In this document: piece after piece, positions 8,745-15,470 of the stretch
How positions within the stretch are numbered: position 1 is the stretch's first letter
Layout of the letters: each line of letters opens with the position of its first letter
Assembly (NCBI RefSeq): GCF_011682235.2
Contig: NZ_CP076718.1
Span: 2,117,782-2,181,781, forward strand
Origin: Rhodocaloribacter litoris
GTDB lineage: Bacteria; Bacteroidota; Rhodothermia; Rhodothermales; ISCAR-4553
DNA length: 64,000 nucleotides
Direction: 5' to 3'
Notes under the pieces: generated by a model
Database searches by the model: none
What the model was told of the DNA's origin: nothing
The model's input: the letters and a program-made list of their open reading frames with translations, nothing else
Translations under genes and position numbers: made by a program

Positions 8745-9269
8745 ATGACCGGTGTGCCCTCCGTTCCCCTGCAGCGCATGCTGCTGGACCAGCTGGCCTA
8801 CCTGATCGAGGAGCTGGAGGCGCAAAAGCCGCTGCTCGAGCGCCTGCCCCCCTGGGTGCTGGAGGGTCGCCCCTTCGAGGAGGCCTGGTCCGTCAAGGAA
8901 TACTACGGAGTGCTGGCCGCCGCCGACGCCGAGATCCACCTGCCGGCCGTCCGGCAGCTGGCGACGGCCCCCGCCCCGGCCCTCGCCCCCCCCGAGCGGG
9001 AGGCCCTGCGCACCCGGGAAGACTGGAACGCGCTGGAGATCACCACCCTCCTCGAACGCATACAGACCGGCCGCCGGGCCCTGGTGGACTTCCTGAGCCA
9101 CCTGCCCCCCCGGGCCTGGCAGCGCACCGGTCGCATCGGCGAGGCGGAGCGGGATCTCCAGACCTACGTACACGAGATCATCCTGCACGACACGGAATGC
9201 CTGCGCGCCATCGGGTACCGCCTGCACGAGAGCCATCTGACAACACGGCCGCACGACCTGCCCAAGTAA
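8745..9269 (+). CDS. DinB-like protein
   Basis: A 174-residue protein from ATG MTGVPSVPLQRMLLDQ, starting 14 bases after nuoI. The predicted four-helix pattern, W(S/A)VKEYYGVLAAADAEIHLP in the first third and a HEIILHDTECL ending, matches the DinB/YfiT superfamily of metal-binding helical proteins, some of which are thiol-dependent transferases. The usual first-helix histidine is hard to place, so metal binding is uncertain. No substrate can be inferred. Confidence 0.65.
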   Translation: MTGVPSVPLQRMLLDQLAYLIEELEAQKPLLERLPPWVLEGRPFEEAWSVKEYYGVLAAADAEIHLPAVRQLATAPAPALAPPEREALRTREDWNALEITTLLERIQTGRRALVDFLSHLPPRAWQRTGRIGEAERDLQTYVHEIILHDTECLRAIGYRLHESHLTTRPHDLPK

Positions 9270-9473
9270 TCCGCCGGCCCAACCGGTAACGTCTTCCCCC
9301 CTGCTCCGACCAAGCCATCCCGCCCCTTCTTTGAACCCGCTTCATACTATCGCGCCGCCCCGCGCGTTTGCGAAAAAAGGATGGTGATGCCACACAGATG
9401 ACACCCTTTTGCCGTAACTTACGCTTTACTATCACTTAAACGCCTTCCTTGCCGGGACGATTACGCTACCTAG

Positions 9474-10490
9474 ATGGCACAGGCCGGACTGACATACGAA
9501 ACGCTGGAGACCGCCTTCCGGCACGGCAACTTCAAACCGCTGTACTTCTTCTTTGGCGAGGAACGATTTCTGATCGATTCGCTTCAGGCGCTTTTGATCG
9601 AGAAGGCCCTGGCACCGCACGAGCGTGACTTCAACCTGGACATCATCTACGGCGCCGAAGCGAACGCGGTGGACGTGCTGGCCCGGTGTGCGGGGTATCC
9701 GGTGATGGCCCCGCGCCGCGTGGTGATCGTACGGGACTTCGAAAAGCTCCCGGACAACCTGCGCTTCAAAGCGTATGCGGAGCACCCCAACCCCACGGCG
9801 GTGGTGCTGCTGATCTGCGGCAACAAACCGAACCTCGCAGCCCATCCCTACCGCGCCCTGCGCGAGCACGCCGCCTGGGCCGAGTTCAAACCGCTCTACG
9901 AGCGTCAGATGCCCGGCTGGATCGAGCAGCGGGTTCGAGAAAAGGGTTACCGCATCGACGCGAAGGCCGCCGAGCGGCTGGCCGCGTATGTGGGCACCGA
10001 CCTGCGCAGCGCCGACGCTGAAATCGACAAACTGATCACCTACGCGGGCGGGCGCGAGACGCTCACGGCAGACGACGTCGTGGCCGCCGGCGGGCAGACA
10101 CGGGAATATAACGTCTTCGAACTGCAGCGGGCCGTCGGCGCCGGGCACTACCCCGAGGCCCTGGCGATTACGGAACGATTGTTGCAACAAGCATCTAATG
10201 CGCGAGGGGAAGGCCTCATGATCGTGTCCGTGCTGACGGGCTACTTCATGAAGCTCTGGAAACTGACAGATTGCCAGGCCCGGGGAATGACGGACCGGGC
10301 TATGGCGTCTAGAATAGGGGTTTCCCCTTACTTCATAAAAGAGTACCTTATGAGCCTGAGGCGCTATCCCCCCGCCGCCCTCGAGGCAGCCTTCGCCACC
10401 CTGCTGGCGGCGGACTACGAGCTCAAGGGAGGCGGCAGCCGCAACGAGCACCTGGTGCTGGACCTGATGCTCCGGCGGCTCGTCCACTGA
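9474..10490 (+). CDS. holA: DNA polymerase III subunit delta
   Basis: A 338-residue protein. The opening YFFFGEERFLIDSLQALLIE, the APRRVVIVRDFEKLPD region, and the middle FKPLYERQMPGWIEQRVREKG are characteristic of HolA, the clamp-loader delta subunit that opens the beta sliding clamp. The C-terminal third (LMIVSVLTGYFMKLWK, then VSPYFIKEYLMSLRRYP) matches the collar domain. The length is normal. A 204-base gap precedes it. The sigma-factor gene follows 75 bases downstream. Confidence 0.93.
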   Translation: MAQAGLTYETLETAFRHGNFKPLYFFFGEERFLIDSLQALLIEKALAPHERDFNLDIIYGAEANAVDVLARCAGYPVMAPRRVVIVRDFEKLPDNLRFKAYAEHPNPTAVVLLICGNKPNLAAHPYRALREHAAWAEFKPLYERQMPGWIEQRVREKGYRIDAKAAERLAAYVGTDLRSADAEIDKLITYAGGRETLTADDVVAAGGQTREYNVFELQRAVGAGHYPEALAITERLLQQASNARGEGLMIVSVLTGYFMKLWKLTDCQARGMTDRAMASRIGVSPYFIKEYLMSLRRYPPAALEAAFATLLAADYELKGGGSRNEHLVLDLMLRRLVH

Positions 10491-10565
10491 CCGGCTCCTC
10501 GGGCCAACACGACGAACCGAACAAAAAAGGGTGCCTGCACCCTTTGCATCAAACGCAGGATCATT

Positions 10566-11258
10566 ATGACCAACACGCTCAAACCGAAGCTCAGCAAGAA
10601 GACCTTGACCCTCAAGGCACCGGCAACGGGGCTGGCGGGGACAAGCAATCCGAACAACCGGCACTACGAGGCGCTCTCGCAGATGAGCGACGAGGACCTC
10701 ATGTCGCAGTTCCAGGCGGGGACGGTCGAGGCCTTCGACATCCTCGTGAGCCGGTACAAGGATCCGCTGACGAACTATATCTACCGCTTCCTGGGCGACA
10801 TGAAGGAGTGTGAAGACCTGCTGCAGGAAACCTTCCTCCGGGTCTATCGCAACCGCCACTCGTATCGCCGGATCGCCAAATATTCGACCTGGCTCTATAC
10901 GATCGCCGGTAACCTGGCACGCTCGGAGTACCGCAAGCGCAAGCGTCGCCGGCTCTACTCGCTGCAGTCGGTCAACCGCGACGACGAAGAGTATGAGGTC
11001 GAGATCCCGGACGAGACGTTCTCGCCGGATCGCCACACGGAAAGCACCATCCAGGATCATTACATCCAGGAGGCGCTCAAGCAGATTCCGGAGGAGTTCC
11101 GCGAGGTCGTCGTCCTGCGCGACGTACAGCAGCTGGCCTATGAGGAGATCGCCGAGATCACCGGCCTGCCGATGGGTACGGTCAAGAGCCGTATCAACCG
11201 CGGTCGTACCAAGCTGCAGGCGTTGCTCAAGGACATCTACGCTCCGGCCGAGGAATAA
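10566..11258 (+). CDS. ECF-type RNA polymerase sigma factor (SigE/RpoE-like)
   Basis: A 230-residue sigma factor. Residues 45-115 form region 2 (AGTVEAFDILVSRYKDPL, then EDLLQETFLRVYRN). Residues 165-225 form region 4 (LKQIPEEFREVVVLRDVQ, then AYEEIAEITGLPMGTVKSRI). A long basic N-terminus of about 40 residues precedes region 2. ECF factors redirect RNA polymerase in response to envelope or other stress. A strong terminator follows at 11292, then a single-pass membrane protein that is probably its anti-sigma factor. Confidence 0.93.
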   Translation: MTNTLKPKLSKKTLTLKAPATGLAGTSNPNNRHYEALSQMSDEDLMSQFQAGTVEAFDILVSRYKDPLTNYIYRFLGDMKECEDLLQETFLRVYRNRHSYRRIAKYSTWLYTIAGNLARSEYRKRKRRRLYSLQSVNRDDEEYEVEIPDETFSPDRHTESTIQDHYIQEALKQIPEEFREVVVLRDVQQLAYEEIAEITGLPMGTVKSRINRGRTKLQALLKDIYAPAEE

Positions 11259-11291
11259 CCCGGGCCGGCTCACCGGCCCCCGTCCCTTCCG

Positions 11292-11326
11292 AAAGACCGG
11301 TAACGCCCCCGTTACCGGTCTTTTTT
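11292..11326 (+). terminator. Rho-independent terminator after the sigma-factor gene
   Basis: A 14-bp perfect stem (AAAGACCGGTAACG paired with CGTTACCGGTCTTT) with a CCCC loop runs into a six-base T tract. It lies 33 bases after the sigma-factor stop, so it would lower read-through into the anti-sigma gene. Confidence 0.93.
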
Positions 11327-11405
11327 GTTGTCACCGGGATCCTGGCTCGCCTCCGGGCATATGTGGAAGCAGCCCGTCTCCATGTGACCCAGTCCCTGCT
11401 CGCTT

Positions 11406-12074
11406 ATGTCGGAAGGATACGATGCCGGAAAAGAGGATGCCTCTTATTCCTGGCTGGACGAGTTTCTGTGCGAGTATGTAGACGGCACCATGGATCCCGG
11501 CGTACGCGCCGCGTTTGAGGAGTACCTGCGTGCCAACCCGGTTCTGCTCGAACACGTTCAGCGCCTGCGCCGCACGCGACAGCTCCTGTGCCGGTATGGT
11601 GCCTGCCATGCCCCGCGTGGCTTCCAGGCCCGGCTGCAGCGGCGGCTGGCCTGCGAGCTCATGGCGACCCAGCATCCGCTCTGGCCCGGGATCGTCAGCC
11701 GGCTCGGTACCTATGCCACGTGGGCTTCCGTCATGATCGTGGTGTTCATCGTGGGGATGCTGGCCGGCACCACCTTCCTCCGGGAGCCCCCCGGCCGGTC
11801 CGGCTCCTCGGTCACCTCCCGCCCGGATGCCCCCCTGCCGTCCGCGCTTCCCTCCACCATGCAACCGCTCTGGTGGACCCGAACAACGCCCATCGAACTG
11901 GCCCTCTCCGGGCCTGCGACCCCGCTACCCGCCTCCTCCCACCAGGATCACCCCGCCGGCCTCTCTGCGCACCAGCCGGACACCGTCTGGTCGATCGCTT
12001 CCCCGTCACCCGCTTCGGCTTCCCCGGAACCGCCCTCCCCCGACCACGACCGTGCTTTTTCAAAACACGATTAA
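11406..12074 (+). CDS. Probable membrane-bound anti-sigma factor
   Basis: A 222-residue protein with a soluble N-terminus of about 95 residues, one transmembrane helix (WASVMIVVFIVGMLAGTTF, about 102-120) and a proline/serine-rich extracytoplasmic tail of about 100 residues. The N-terminus (FLCEYVDGTMDPGVRAAFEEYLRANP) has the shape of an anti-sigma domain, but the zinc-binding HxxxCxxC pattern is not seen. Position just after the ECF sigma gene supports the role: it would hold the sigma factor at the membrane until a signal triggers release. The intervening terminator suggests unequal expression. Confidence 0.65.
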   Translation: MSEGYDAGKEDASYSWLDEFLCEYVDGTMDPGVRAAFEEYLRANPVLLEHVQRLRRTRQLLCRYGACHAPRGFQARLQRRLACELMATQHPLWPGIVSRLGTYATWASVMIVVFIVGMLAGTTFLREPPGRSGSSVTSRPDAPLPSALPSTMQPLWWTRTTPIELALSGPATPLPASSHQDHPAGLSAHQPDTVWSIASPSPASASPEPPSPDHDRAFSKHD

Positions 12075-12131
12075 GTTGCAACGTCACGGAACTTCTTCGC
12101 CCGTACGTGCTTTCATCTTCCCGTTCTTTCC

Positions 12132-12205
12132 GGGCCCGTAGCTCAGTGGTTTAGAGCGCTCGCCTCACACGCGAGAGGTCACAGGTTCGAATCCCGTCGG
12201 GCCCA
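12132..12205 (+). tRNA. tRNA-Val(CAC)
   Basis: A 74-base cloverleaf: acceptor GGGCCCG/CGGGCCC (12132-12138 with 12198-12204), D stem GCTC/GAGC, anticodon stem CTCGC/GCGAG with loop CTCACAC (anticodon CAC at 12166-12168), and T arm with GGTTCGAATCC. CCA is not encoded. The 3' end (from 12192) is the left attachment site of the island; the same 16 bases recur at 20365. The gene remains intact after integration. Confidence 0.97.
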
Positions 12206-12207
12206 CA
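12192..12207. repeat. Attachment site attL (16-bp direct repeat within tRNA-Val)
   Basis: TCCCGTCGGGCCCACA at the tRNA 3' end is repeated exactly at 20365-20380. The identity block begins inside the T arm and ends two bases after the discriminator, as expected for tyrosine-integrase crossover within a tRNA 3' end. Confidence 0.9.
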
Positions 12208-12212
12208 ACGAT

Positions 12213-12249
12213 TGTCCGTAAGTGCCTGCAGGACAAGCACTTACGGACA
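12213..12249. repeat. 13-bp inverted repeat just inside attL
   Basis: TGTCCGTAAGTGC (12213-12225) and its perfect complement GCACTTACGGACA (12237-12249) flank an 11-base loop. It begins 6 bases inside the left end. Possible roles are an accessory-protein site for excision or a hairpin in the transcript running out of the tRNA. Confidence 0.7.
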
Positions 12250-12253
12250 CACG

Positions 12254-12273
12254 GGTACAACATAGGTACAACA
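12254..12273. promoter_or_regulatory. Tandem GGTACAACA motifs, candidate integrase arm sites (left)
   Basis: GGTACAACA occurs at 12254-12262 and 12265-12273 (spacing 11). The same nonamer is at 20229-20237, with variant GGTAAAACA at 20241-20249 near the right end. Short direct repeats near both att sites fit arm-type sites for an integrase whose N-terminus has an arm-binding domain. Confidence 0.5.
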
Positions 12274-12277
12274 AAGT

Positions 12278-12355
12278 CCCGATTTTACTCCCAGATCGGG
12301 CCGTTTTACCGAGCATAGTAAGGGCCGCTCCGGCACCAGCCAGGGCGGCCTTTTT
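12278..12355 (+). terminator. Two terminator-like hairpins inside the island's left end
   Basis: A CCCGAT/ATCGGG hairpin (12278-12300) is followed by CCGTTTT, and a GGCCGC/GCGGCC hairpin (12323-12350) is followed by TTTTT. They would end transcripts leaving tRNA-Val. They replace the chromosomal terminator displaced to 20388-20419. Confidence 0.55.
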
Positions 12356-12445
12356 GCTTACCCCCCACCCCCCCTTGATTTGCACGCGTGTGCGTAGTGC
12401 CCCCGCGCCGGCCCCCGGGCACGGGTCGCAGAGATTTAGCCCCCC

Positions 12446-12682
12446 CTACCGGTACACCAGCCAGCGCGGGCCCTCACACCGCCAGCCGGCAAGCTCGACG
12501 ATGCGGCATTGCAGGGCCACGTACCGGCCGCCCGCGTTACGCAGGGCCTGGCTCACGGCCCCCTGCGTCACCCCCAGGCGCTCGGCCGCCTCTCGTTGCG
12601 TCAGGCCGCTGCGCTCGAACGCTTCGCGGGCCAGCGTGTGCAGGCCAGCCTCGTCGAGGATTTCAGGCTTCTTCTTCGGCAT
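12446..12682 (-). CDS. Small Xre/Cro-like DNA-binding protein
   Basis: A 78-residue basic protein starting MPKKKPEILDEAGLHTLA. The core LTQREAAERLGVTQGAVSQALRN is a clear lambda-repressor-type helix-turn-helix. It is the last gene of the island's leftward set, so it lies next to attL. As the only canonical repressor-like protein of the element, it is the best candidate to bind the palindromes around the promoter at 13225-13253. No ligand or cleavage domain is present. Confidence 0.75.
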   Translation of the reverse strand: MPKKKPEILDEAGLHTLAREAFERSGLTQREAAERLGVTQGAVSQALRNAGGRYVALQCRIVELAGWRCEGPRWLVYR

Positions 12683-12751
12683 AGTCGTTTCGGGTTGAAG
12701 GTGAAGGGGCGGCCGGTCTTGCCGGCCGCCCCGGTGTTGGACGCGTCCCTA

Positions 12752-13162
12752 TCAGAACAACTGGTGCGCCTCGATGCGGGCCTCTGCCCACGTGCGGGGG
12801 CGGGGACCCGGCGGCATCGGAGCACGGTAGGACGCGTTGGCCGTGTAGGGCCGCAAGGGCCGTGTAACACGGCCAACGCGGCCGGACGGCCCTTGCGTCC
12901 AGTTGCGCGGGCGGCCCTTCATAACCTGGATGCTCTCGACGCCGTCCAGGTTGACGAAGCGGCGCCCGCCCTTCTCCACGTCCCAGACCGGGACAAGGCC
13001 ACGGGCGGCAGGGTTGAAGCGGAACGCCTCCCGCTCGGCCGCCTCCGGGTTGAAGATGCACACCATACGGCGGTGCGTGCCGTCGGTGCGCTTCGTGAAG
13101 TGGACGACCAGTAACTCGCCCGCGTGGCGGCGGATCGTCTGAAGTGCCTCGGTGCGTGTCAT
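12752..13162 (-). CDS. SH3-barrel-like phage-type protein (DUF2693/WYL_2-like)
   Basis: A 136-residue protein. The first 82 residues (RRHAGELLVVHFTKRTDGTH, FNPAARGLVPVWDVEKG, RFVNLDGVESIQV) resemble small SH3-barrel proteins of Bacteroidetes phages and mobile elements (DUF2693/WYL_2, from memory). Residues 89-111 are encoded by the left copy of the 71-bp inverted repeat, and the last 25 residues lie beyond it, so the C-terminal third looks acquired and arginine/proline-rich. A consensus sigma-70-like promoter lies about 65 bases upstream. Function is unknown. Confidence 0.65.
   Translation of the reverse strand: MTRTEALQTIRRHAGELLVVHFTKRTDGTHRRMVCIFNPEAAEREAFRFNPAARGLVPVWDVEKGGRRFVNLDGVESIQVMKGRPRNWTQGPSGRVGRVTRPLRPYTANASYRAPMPPGPRPRTWAEARIEAHQLF
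12830..12900. repeat. 71-bp repeat, left copy (inverted relative to 14165-14235)
   Basis: A 71-bp sequence that is the exact reverse complement of 14165-14235. It contains two interlocked inverted repeats: GTTGGCCGTGT (12836-12846) with ACACGGCCAAC (12867-12877), and GCAAGGGCCGT (12853-12863) with ACGGCCCTTGC (12886-12896), framed by GGACGC and GCGTCC. The a-b-a'-b' order would form a pseudoknot in single strands. This copy lies inside the 3' part of the SH3-barrel gene. Confidence 0.95.
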
Positions 13163-13224
13163 GGCAAACCTCCATGTTTTGGGTTGAGGATCGGGCGGCG
13201 GCCACCGTCCCGTTGACTGATGGT

Positions 13225-13253
13225 AATATAAGCAATTGCTATGCTCTTGTCAA
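13225..13253 (-). promoter_or_regulatory. Consensus sigma-70-like promoter with palindromic spacer
   Basis: On the minus strand, TTGACA (13253-13248) is separated by exactly 17 bases from TATATT (13230-13225). The spacer contains the perfect palindrome AGCAATTGCT (13231-13240), and TTGCTA/TAGCAA flank the -35. It would drive the SH3-barrel and Xre-like genes leftward. The palindromes suggest repressor control. The hexamers are closer to proteobacterial or phage promoters than to the Bacteroidota consensus. Confidence 0.7.
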
Positions 13254-13260
13254 TAGCAAG

Positions 13261-13276
13261 TGATAATTTTTTATCA
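13261..13276. repeat. Palindrome TGATAATTTTTTATCA upstream of the island promoter
   Basis: A 6-bp inverted repeat around a TTTT centre, 8 bases upstream of the -35 hexamer of the leftward promoter. Together with the spacer palindrome it makes a compact operator-like region. Confidence 0.45.
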
Positions 13277-13287
13277 TCGACAAGCAA

Positions 13288-13326
13288 TAAAAAAACGGGC
13301 ACCTCCGGCATAAGCGAAGGTGCCCG
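13288..13326 (-). terminator. Rho-independent terminator for leftward transcription
   Basis: Perfect 9-bp stem CGGGCACCT/AGGTGCCCG (13296-13304 and 13318-13326) with, on the minus strand, a run of seven T after the stem. It ends transcription from the Mor-like gene and isolates the promoter at 13225. Confidence 0.9.
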
Positions 13327-13439
13327 ATCCTCAACCCAACCTCTGCCTACGGGTGGCCGCCCGGTCCCGGCAGGGACACGGCAGAGGATGGAGGCAGGCC
13401 AATATACAACGGCTCGGCATCAGGTGCGCTCGGTGGTGT

Positions 13440-13460
13440 CACTGGAACAATGTTCCAGTG
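13440..13460. promoter_or_regulatory. 21-bp perfect palindrome CACTGGAACA-A-TGTTCCAGTG
   Basis: Ten-base arms are perfectly complementary around a single central base, 9 bases downstream of the Mor-like stop. There is no T tract, so a terminator is unlikely. A protein-binding site is more plausible; neither the protein nor the regulated gene is known. Confidence 0.6.
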
Positions 13461-13468
13461 AGCTCGGC

Positions 13469-13714
13469 CTACAGGCGGCTCACCCGGGCCCGTAGCCGGC
13501 GGCGCACCTCGTCGGGCGTCAGGCCCTCGGCCAGCATCTCACGGGCCAGGCGGCGGCGCACGCGGGCGCGTAGCTTGTGCGGAGCCTGCAGGTAGATCCG
13601 GCCGCCTCCGACGGCCTCGATGAGCTCCAGTGTCGCCTCACGGCCCAGCACGTCCCACACCAGGCGGCCGTCCTCGTTCAGGTCCTCGTAACGGATGTGC
13701 TCCAGCGGGTCCAC
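13469..13714 (-). CDS. Mor-like transcriptional regulator (short)
   Basis: An 81-residue protein from a GTG start preceded by a G8 run. The stretch GREATLELIEAVGGGRIYLQ followed by a basic helix-rich tail (RARVRRRLAREMLAEGLTPD) resembles the N-terminal and linker part of Mor/C-type activators of Mu-like phages; full-length Mor is about 130 residues. A 12-bp palindrome TTTGCGCGCAAA (13730-13741) lies just upstream. It could activate element genes. Assignment is from motif recall. Confidence 0.5.
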   Translation of the reverse strand: MDPLEHIRYEDLNEDGRLVWDVLGREATLELIEAVGGGRIYLQAPHKLRARVRRRLAREMLAEGLTPDEVRRRLRARVSRL

Positions 13715-13744
13715 GTCCCCCCCCCGATGTTTGCGCGCAAACAG

Positions 13745-14095
13745 TCACAGCCCCCACGGGCGGCATCTGGACGCGTGACGCGTCCACCGGCGGATGACCA
13801 CCACGGGCGGGGGCGGCTCCGTGTGGCCCTCCGGCGGGTCCGGCCACCGGCAACGGCCACCGCCGGGCCGGTGCGGCCAGTCGTAGGCCGCACAGCGGCA
13901 CACGGGCACCGTCTCCCGGTCGTAGCGGGTGAAGGGTCGGTGCTTGCCGCGTGTGTGGCCCCCGTGGCCGGCGCACAGCTGCTCCGGGTGGCCCCACATG
14001 GCCCAGGCGCGGCACCGCTCACCTGCCCTCGGGTGGCCCTCCGGGTAGACGTGGCGGCAACGTCGCAGGGCTTGTGCTCGTGATGAGTAGGCCAT
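13745..14095 (-). CDS. Cys/His-rich small protein of the island
   Basis: A 116-residue basic protein with a good ribosome site (GAGGGGG then TAAAAA before ATG). Cysteine and histidine pairs (RRCRHVYPEGH, RCRAWAMWGHPEQLCAGHGG, VCRCAAYDWPH) suggest one or two structural zinc sites. Similar short Cys/His-rich proteins occur in phages and islands without known role. It is followed within 30 bases by the Mor-like gene, and its stop is next to the 12-bp palindrome. Confidence 0.6.
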   Translation of the reverse strand: MAYSSRAQALRRCRHVYPEGHPRAGERCRAWAMWGHPEQLCAGHGGHTRGKHRPFTRYDRETVPVCRCAAYDWPHRPGGGRCRWPDPPEGHTEPPPPVVVIRRWTRHASRCRPWGL

Positions 14096-14164
14096 TTTTT
14101 ACCCCCTCGCTCAGTTTATTAACTCTAGAAATCGCCGCCGGCGCGGACTGAAAAACTGGCGACC

Positions 14165-14235
14165 GGACGCAAGGGCCGTCCGGCCGCGTTGGCCGTGTTA
14201 CACGGCCCTTGCGGCCCTACACGGCCAACGCGTCC
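14165..14235. repeat. 71-bp repeat, right copy
   Basis: Exact reverse complement of 12830-12900 over all 71 bases, located in the 167-base gap between the nuclease-like and Cys/His-rich genes. A fragment of the same sequence (CGGACGGCCCTTGC.GCC) recurs at about 14626-14641. Perfect identity of the copies implies recent duplication or ongoing gene conversion. Confidence 0.95.
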
Positions 14236-14262
14236 AAATGCCCCGGTTCTGCGTCAACCATG

Positions 14263-14574
14263 TCAACCTCCGGCGCTCCCGAGCCACGCCTCGAAGTCCG
14301 CCAGCCGCAGCACCACCAGGTCCTTACCATGGTCGCGCCCTTTCTGGTGGAGGATGGCGACGGGTAGTTGATCCTCCCGTGCGGCGGCCTCGGCCTGCCG
14401 CAGGGCGTCCTCGATCCAGGCGGGCAGCCGGGTGCGGTGCTTGATCTCGATGGCGAGCCAGTCGTGATCTACGTCGGGCGCGTCGCCACGGCTCCGGCCG
14501 GTGACGGGCACGCGGCGGCCATTCAGGCGGGCGGCCACGGCGCGTTCGACGGCTTTCCAGGTCTTTTCAGGCAT
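14263..14574 (-). CDS. PD-(D/E)XK-like nuclease / resolvase-like protein
   Basis: A 103-residue protein starting MPEKTWKAVERAVAARLNG. The core RRVPVTGRSRGDAPDVDHDW followed by LAIEIKHR supplies an acidic residue and an E-x-K pair spaced as in PD-(D/E)XK nucleases. The LPVAILHQKGRDHGKDLVVL stretch fits the following strands. Small proteins like this occur in phages as Holliday-junction-resolvase-like nucleases. It would act in element replication or recombination. Function is inferred from motif only. Confidence 0.6.
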   Translation of the reverse strand: MPEKTWKAVERAVAARLNGRRVPVTGRSRGDAPDVDHDWLAIEIKHRTRLPAWIEDALRQAEAAAREDQLPVAILHQKGRDHGKDLVVLRLADFEAWLGSAGG

Positions 14575-14703
14575 TTCGAGTTGCTCCGGCCCTTAGTGTA
14601 ACAACTTGCACCAACTCCCTGCGCGGACGGCCCTTGCAGCCAGACGCCCCCGTGGTTAACAAACGCCCCCGGCCCGCGGCGTTCGTCCTTCACGAATACG
14701 CCC

Positions 14704-15252
14704 TCACGGCCCGGGAACGCCCTCATCGGTTAACAGATAGCGGCGGCTCAGGGCCTCCATCGTCTCCCGGCCGAAGGCGCGGTAAAGCTCGCGCACCAGG
14801 TCGAAGGCGACGCTCAGCGACGGGCCACGGTCGGCGCTCCGCAGGACCTCGGCGATGCTGTGGTAAAACTCGTGCGGCTCCCCCACCGCCCCCCAGCCGG
14901 GCAACTCAAACGGTGCACGCGGCAACAGGATGGAGCTGTACCAGAACCAGCAGCACAGGTAGCCTTCTTCCAGGTCGCCGAAGGCCTCGTCGAAGTAGGA
15001 GAGCGGCTCGATGCAGGCACGCCACCGCTCCGGGTCCGCGCCCGGCGGCACGGCGTCGCGCATGGTATCGAGGACCTCGGAGAGCAGGAGCCGGTCCAGG
15101 ATCAGGCGGCGGTGCCGGATCAGGGCCCGGGCCAGGTCGGGCGTGATCTCACGGCGCGGCTCGACCAGCAGGCGATCCCCCGCTCCCGAGCGGGCCCGCC
15201 ACATACGCAGGCGGCGCCGCTGCACCTCGTCAAGGGTCTGTGTCAGGGTCAT
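14704..15252 (-). CDS. Island protein of unknown function, 182 residues
   Basis: The start is taken at MTLTQTLDEVQRRRLRMW, preceded by AGGAGGGGTGAC; an extension to 15348 would cross the repeat-rich region. The protein is helix-rich with an arginine-rich N-terminus (RRRLRMWRARSGAGDRLL) and an aromatic middle (EEGYLCCWFWYSSILLPRAP). It is not recognised. It follows the primase-helicase gene and its downstream repeat cluster in the same orientation, so a role in element replication is possible but unproven. Confidence 0.6.
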   Translation of the reverse strand: MTLTQTLDEVQRRRLRMWRARSGAGDRLLVEPRREITPDLARALIRHRRLILDRLLLSEVLDTMRDAVPPGADPERWRACIEPLSYFDEAFGDLEEGYLCCWFWYSSILLPRAPFELPGWGAVGEPHEFYHSIAEVLRSADRGPSLSVAFDLVRELYRAFGRETMEALSRRYLLTDEGVPGP

Positions 15253-15275
15253 GTCACCCCTCCTCCAGACGGTTA

Positions 15276-15470
15276 CACATATGTGATATGTGCAAGATGG
15301 CCACTTTTTTTGGGCGTCCCAGGTGGCCATCTGGTGGCCATCTGGCAAAATCGGCGTTTTTGGTGCCTAGAAGGGCACTTCGTCGTCTGCGCCGTCTCCC
15401 AGATGGCCACTTTTGTAAAACTGGCCATCTGGGGCCTCCGGGACGTCGAACACATTGTCCGAACATATGT
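15276..15470. repeat. Iteron-like cluster (TGGCCATCTGG) with CACATATGTG palindromes
   Basis: The 11-mer TGGCCATCTGG occurs in perfect tandem (15324-15334, 15335-15345), again at 15422-15432, and inverted at 15399-15409, with a partial inverted copy at 15295-15303. CACATATGTG (15276-15285) and ACATATGT (15463-15470) mark the edges. The cluster spans the 3' end of the primase-helicase gene and the gap after it, the place where origins lie in several phage-satellite replicons. Confidence 0.6.
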
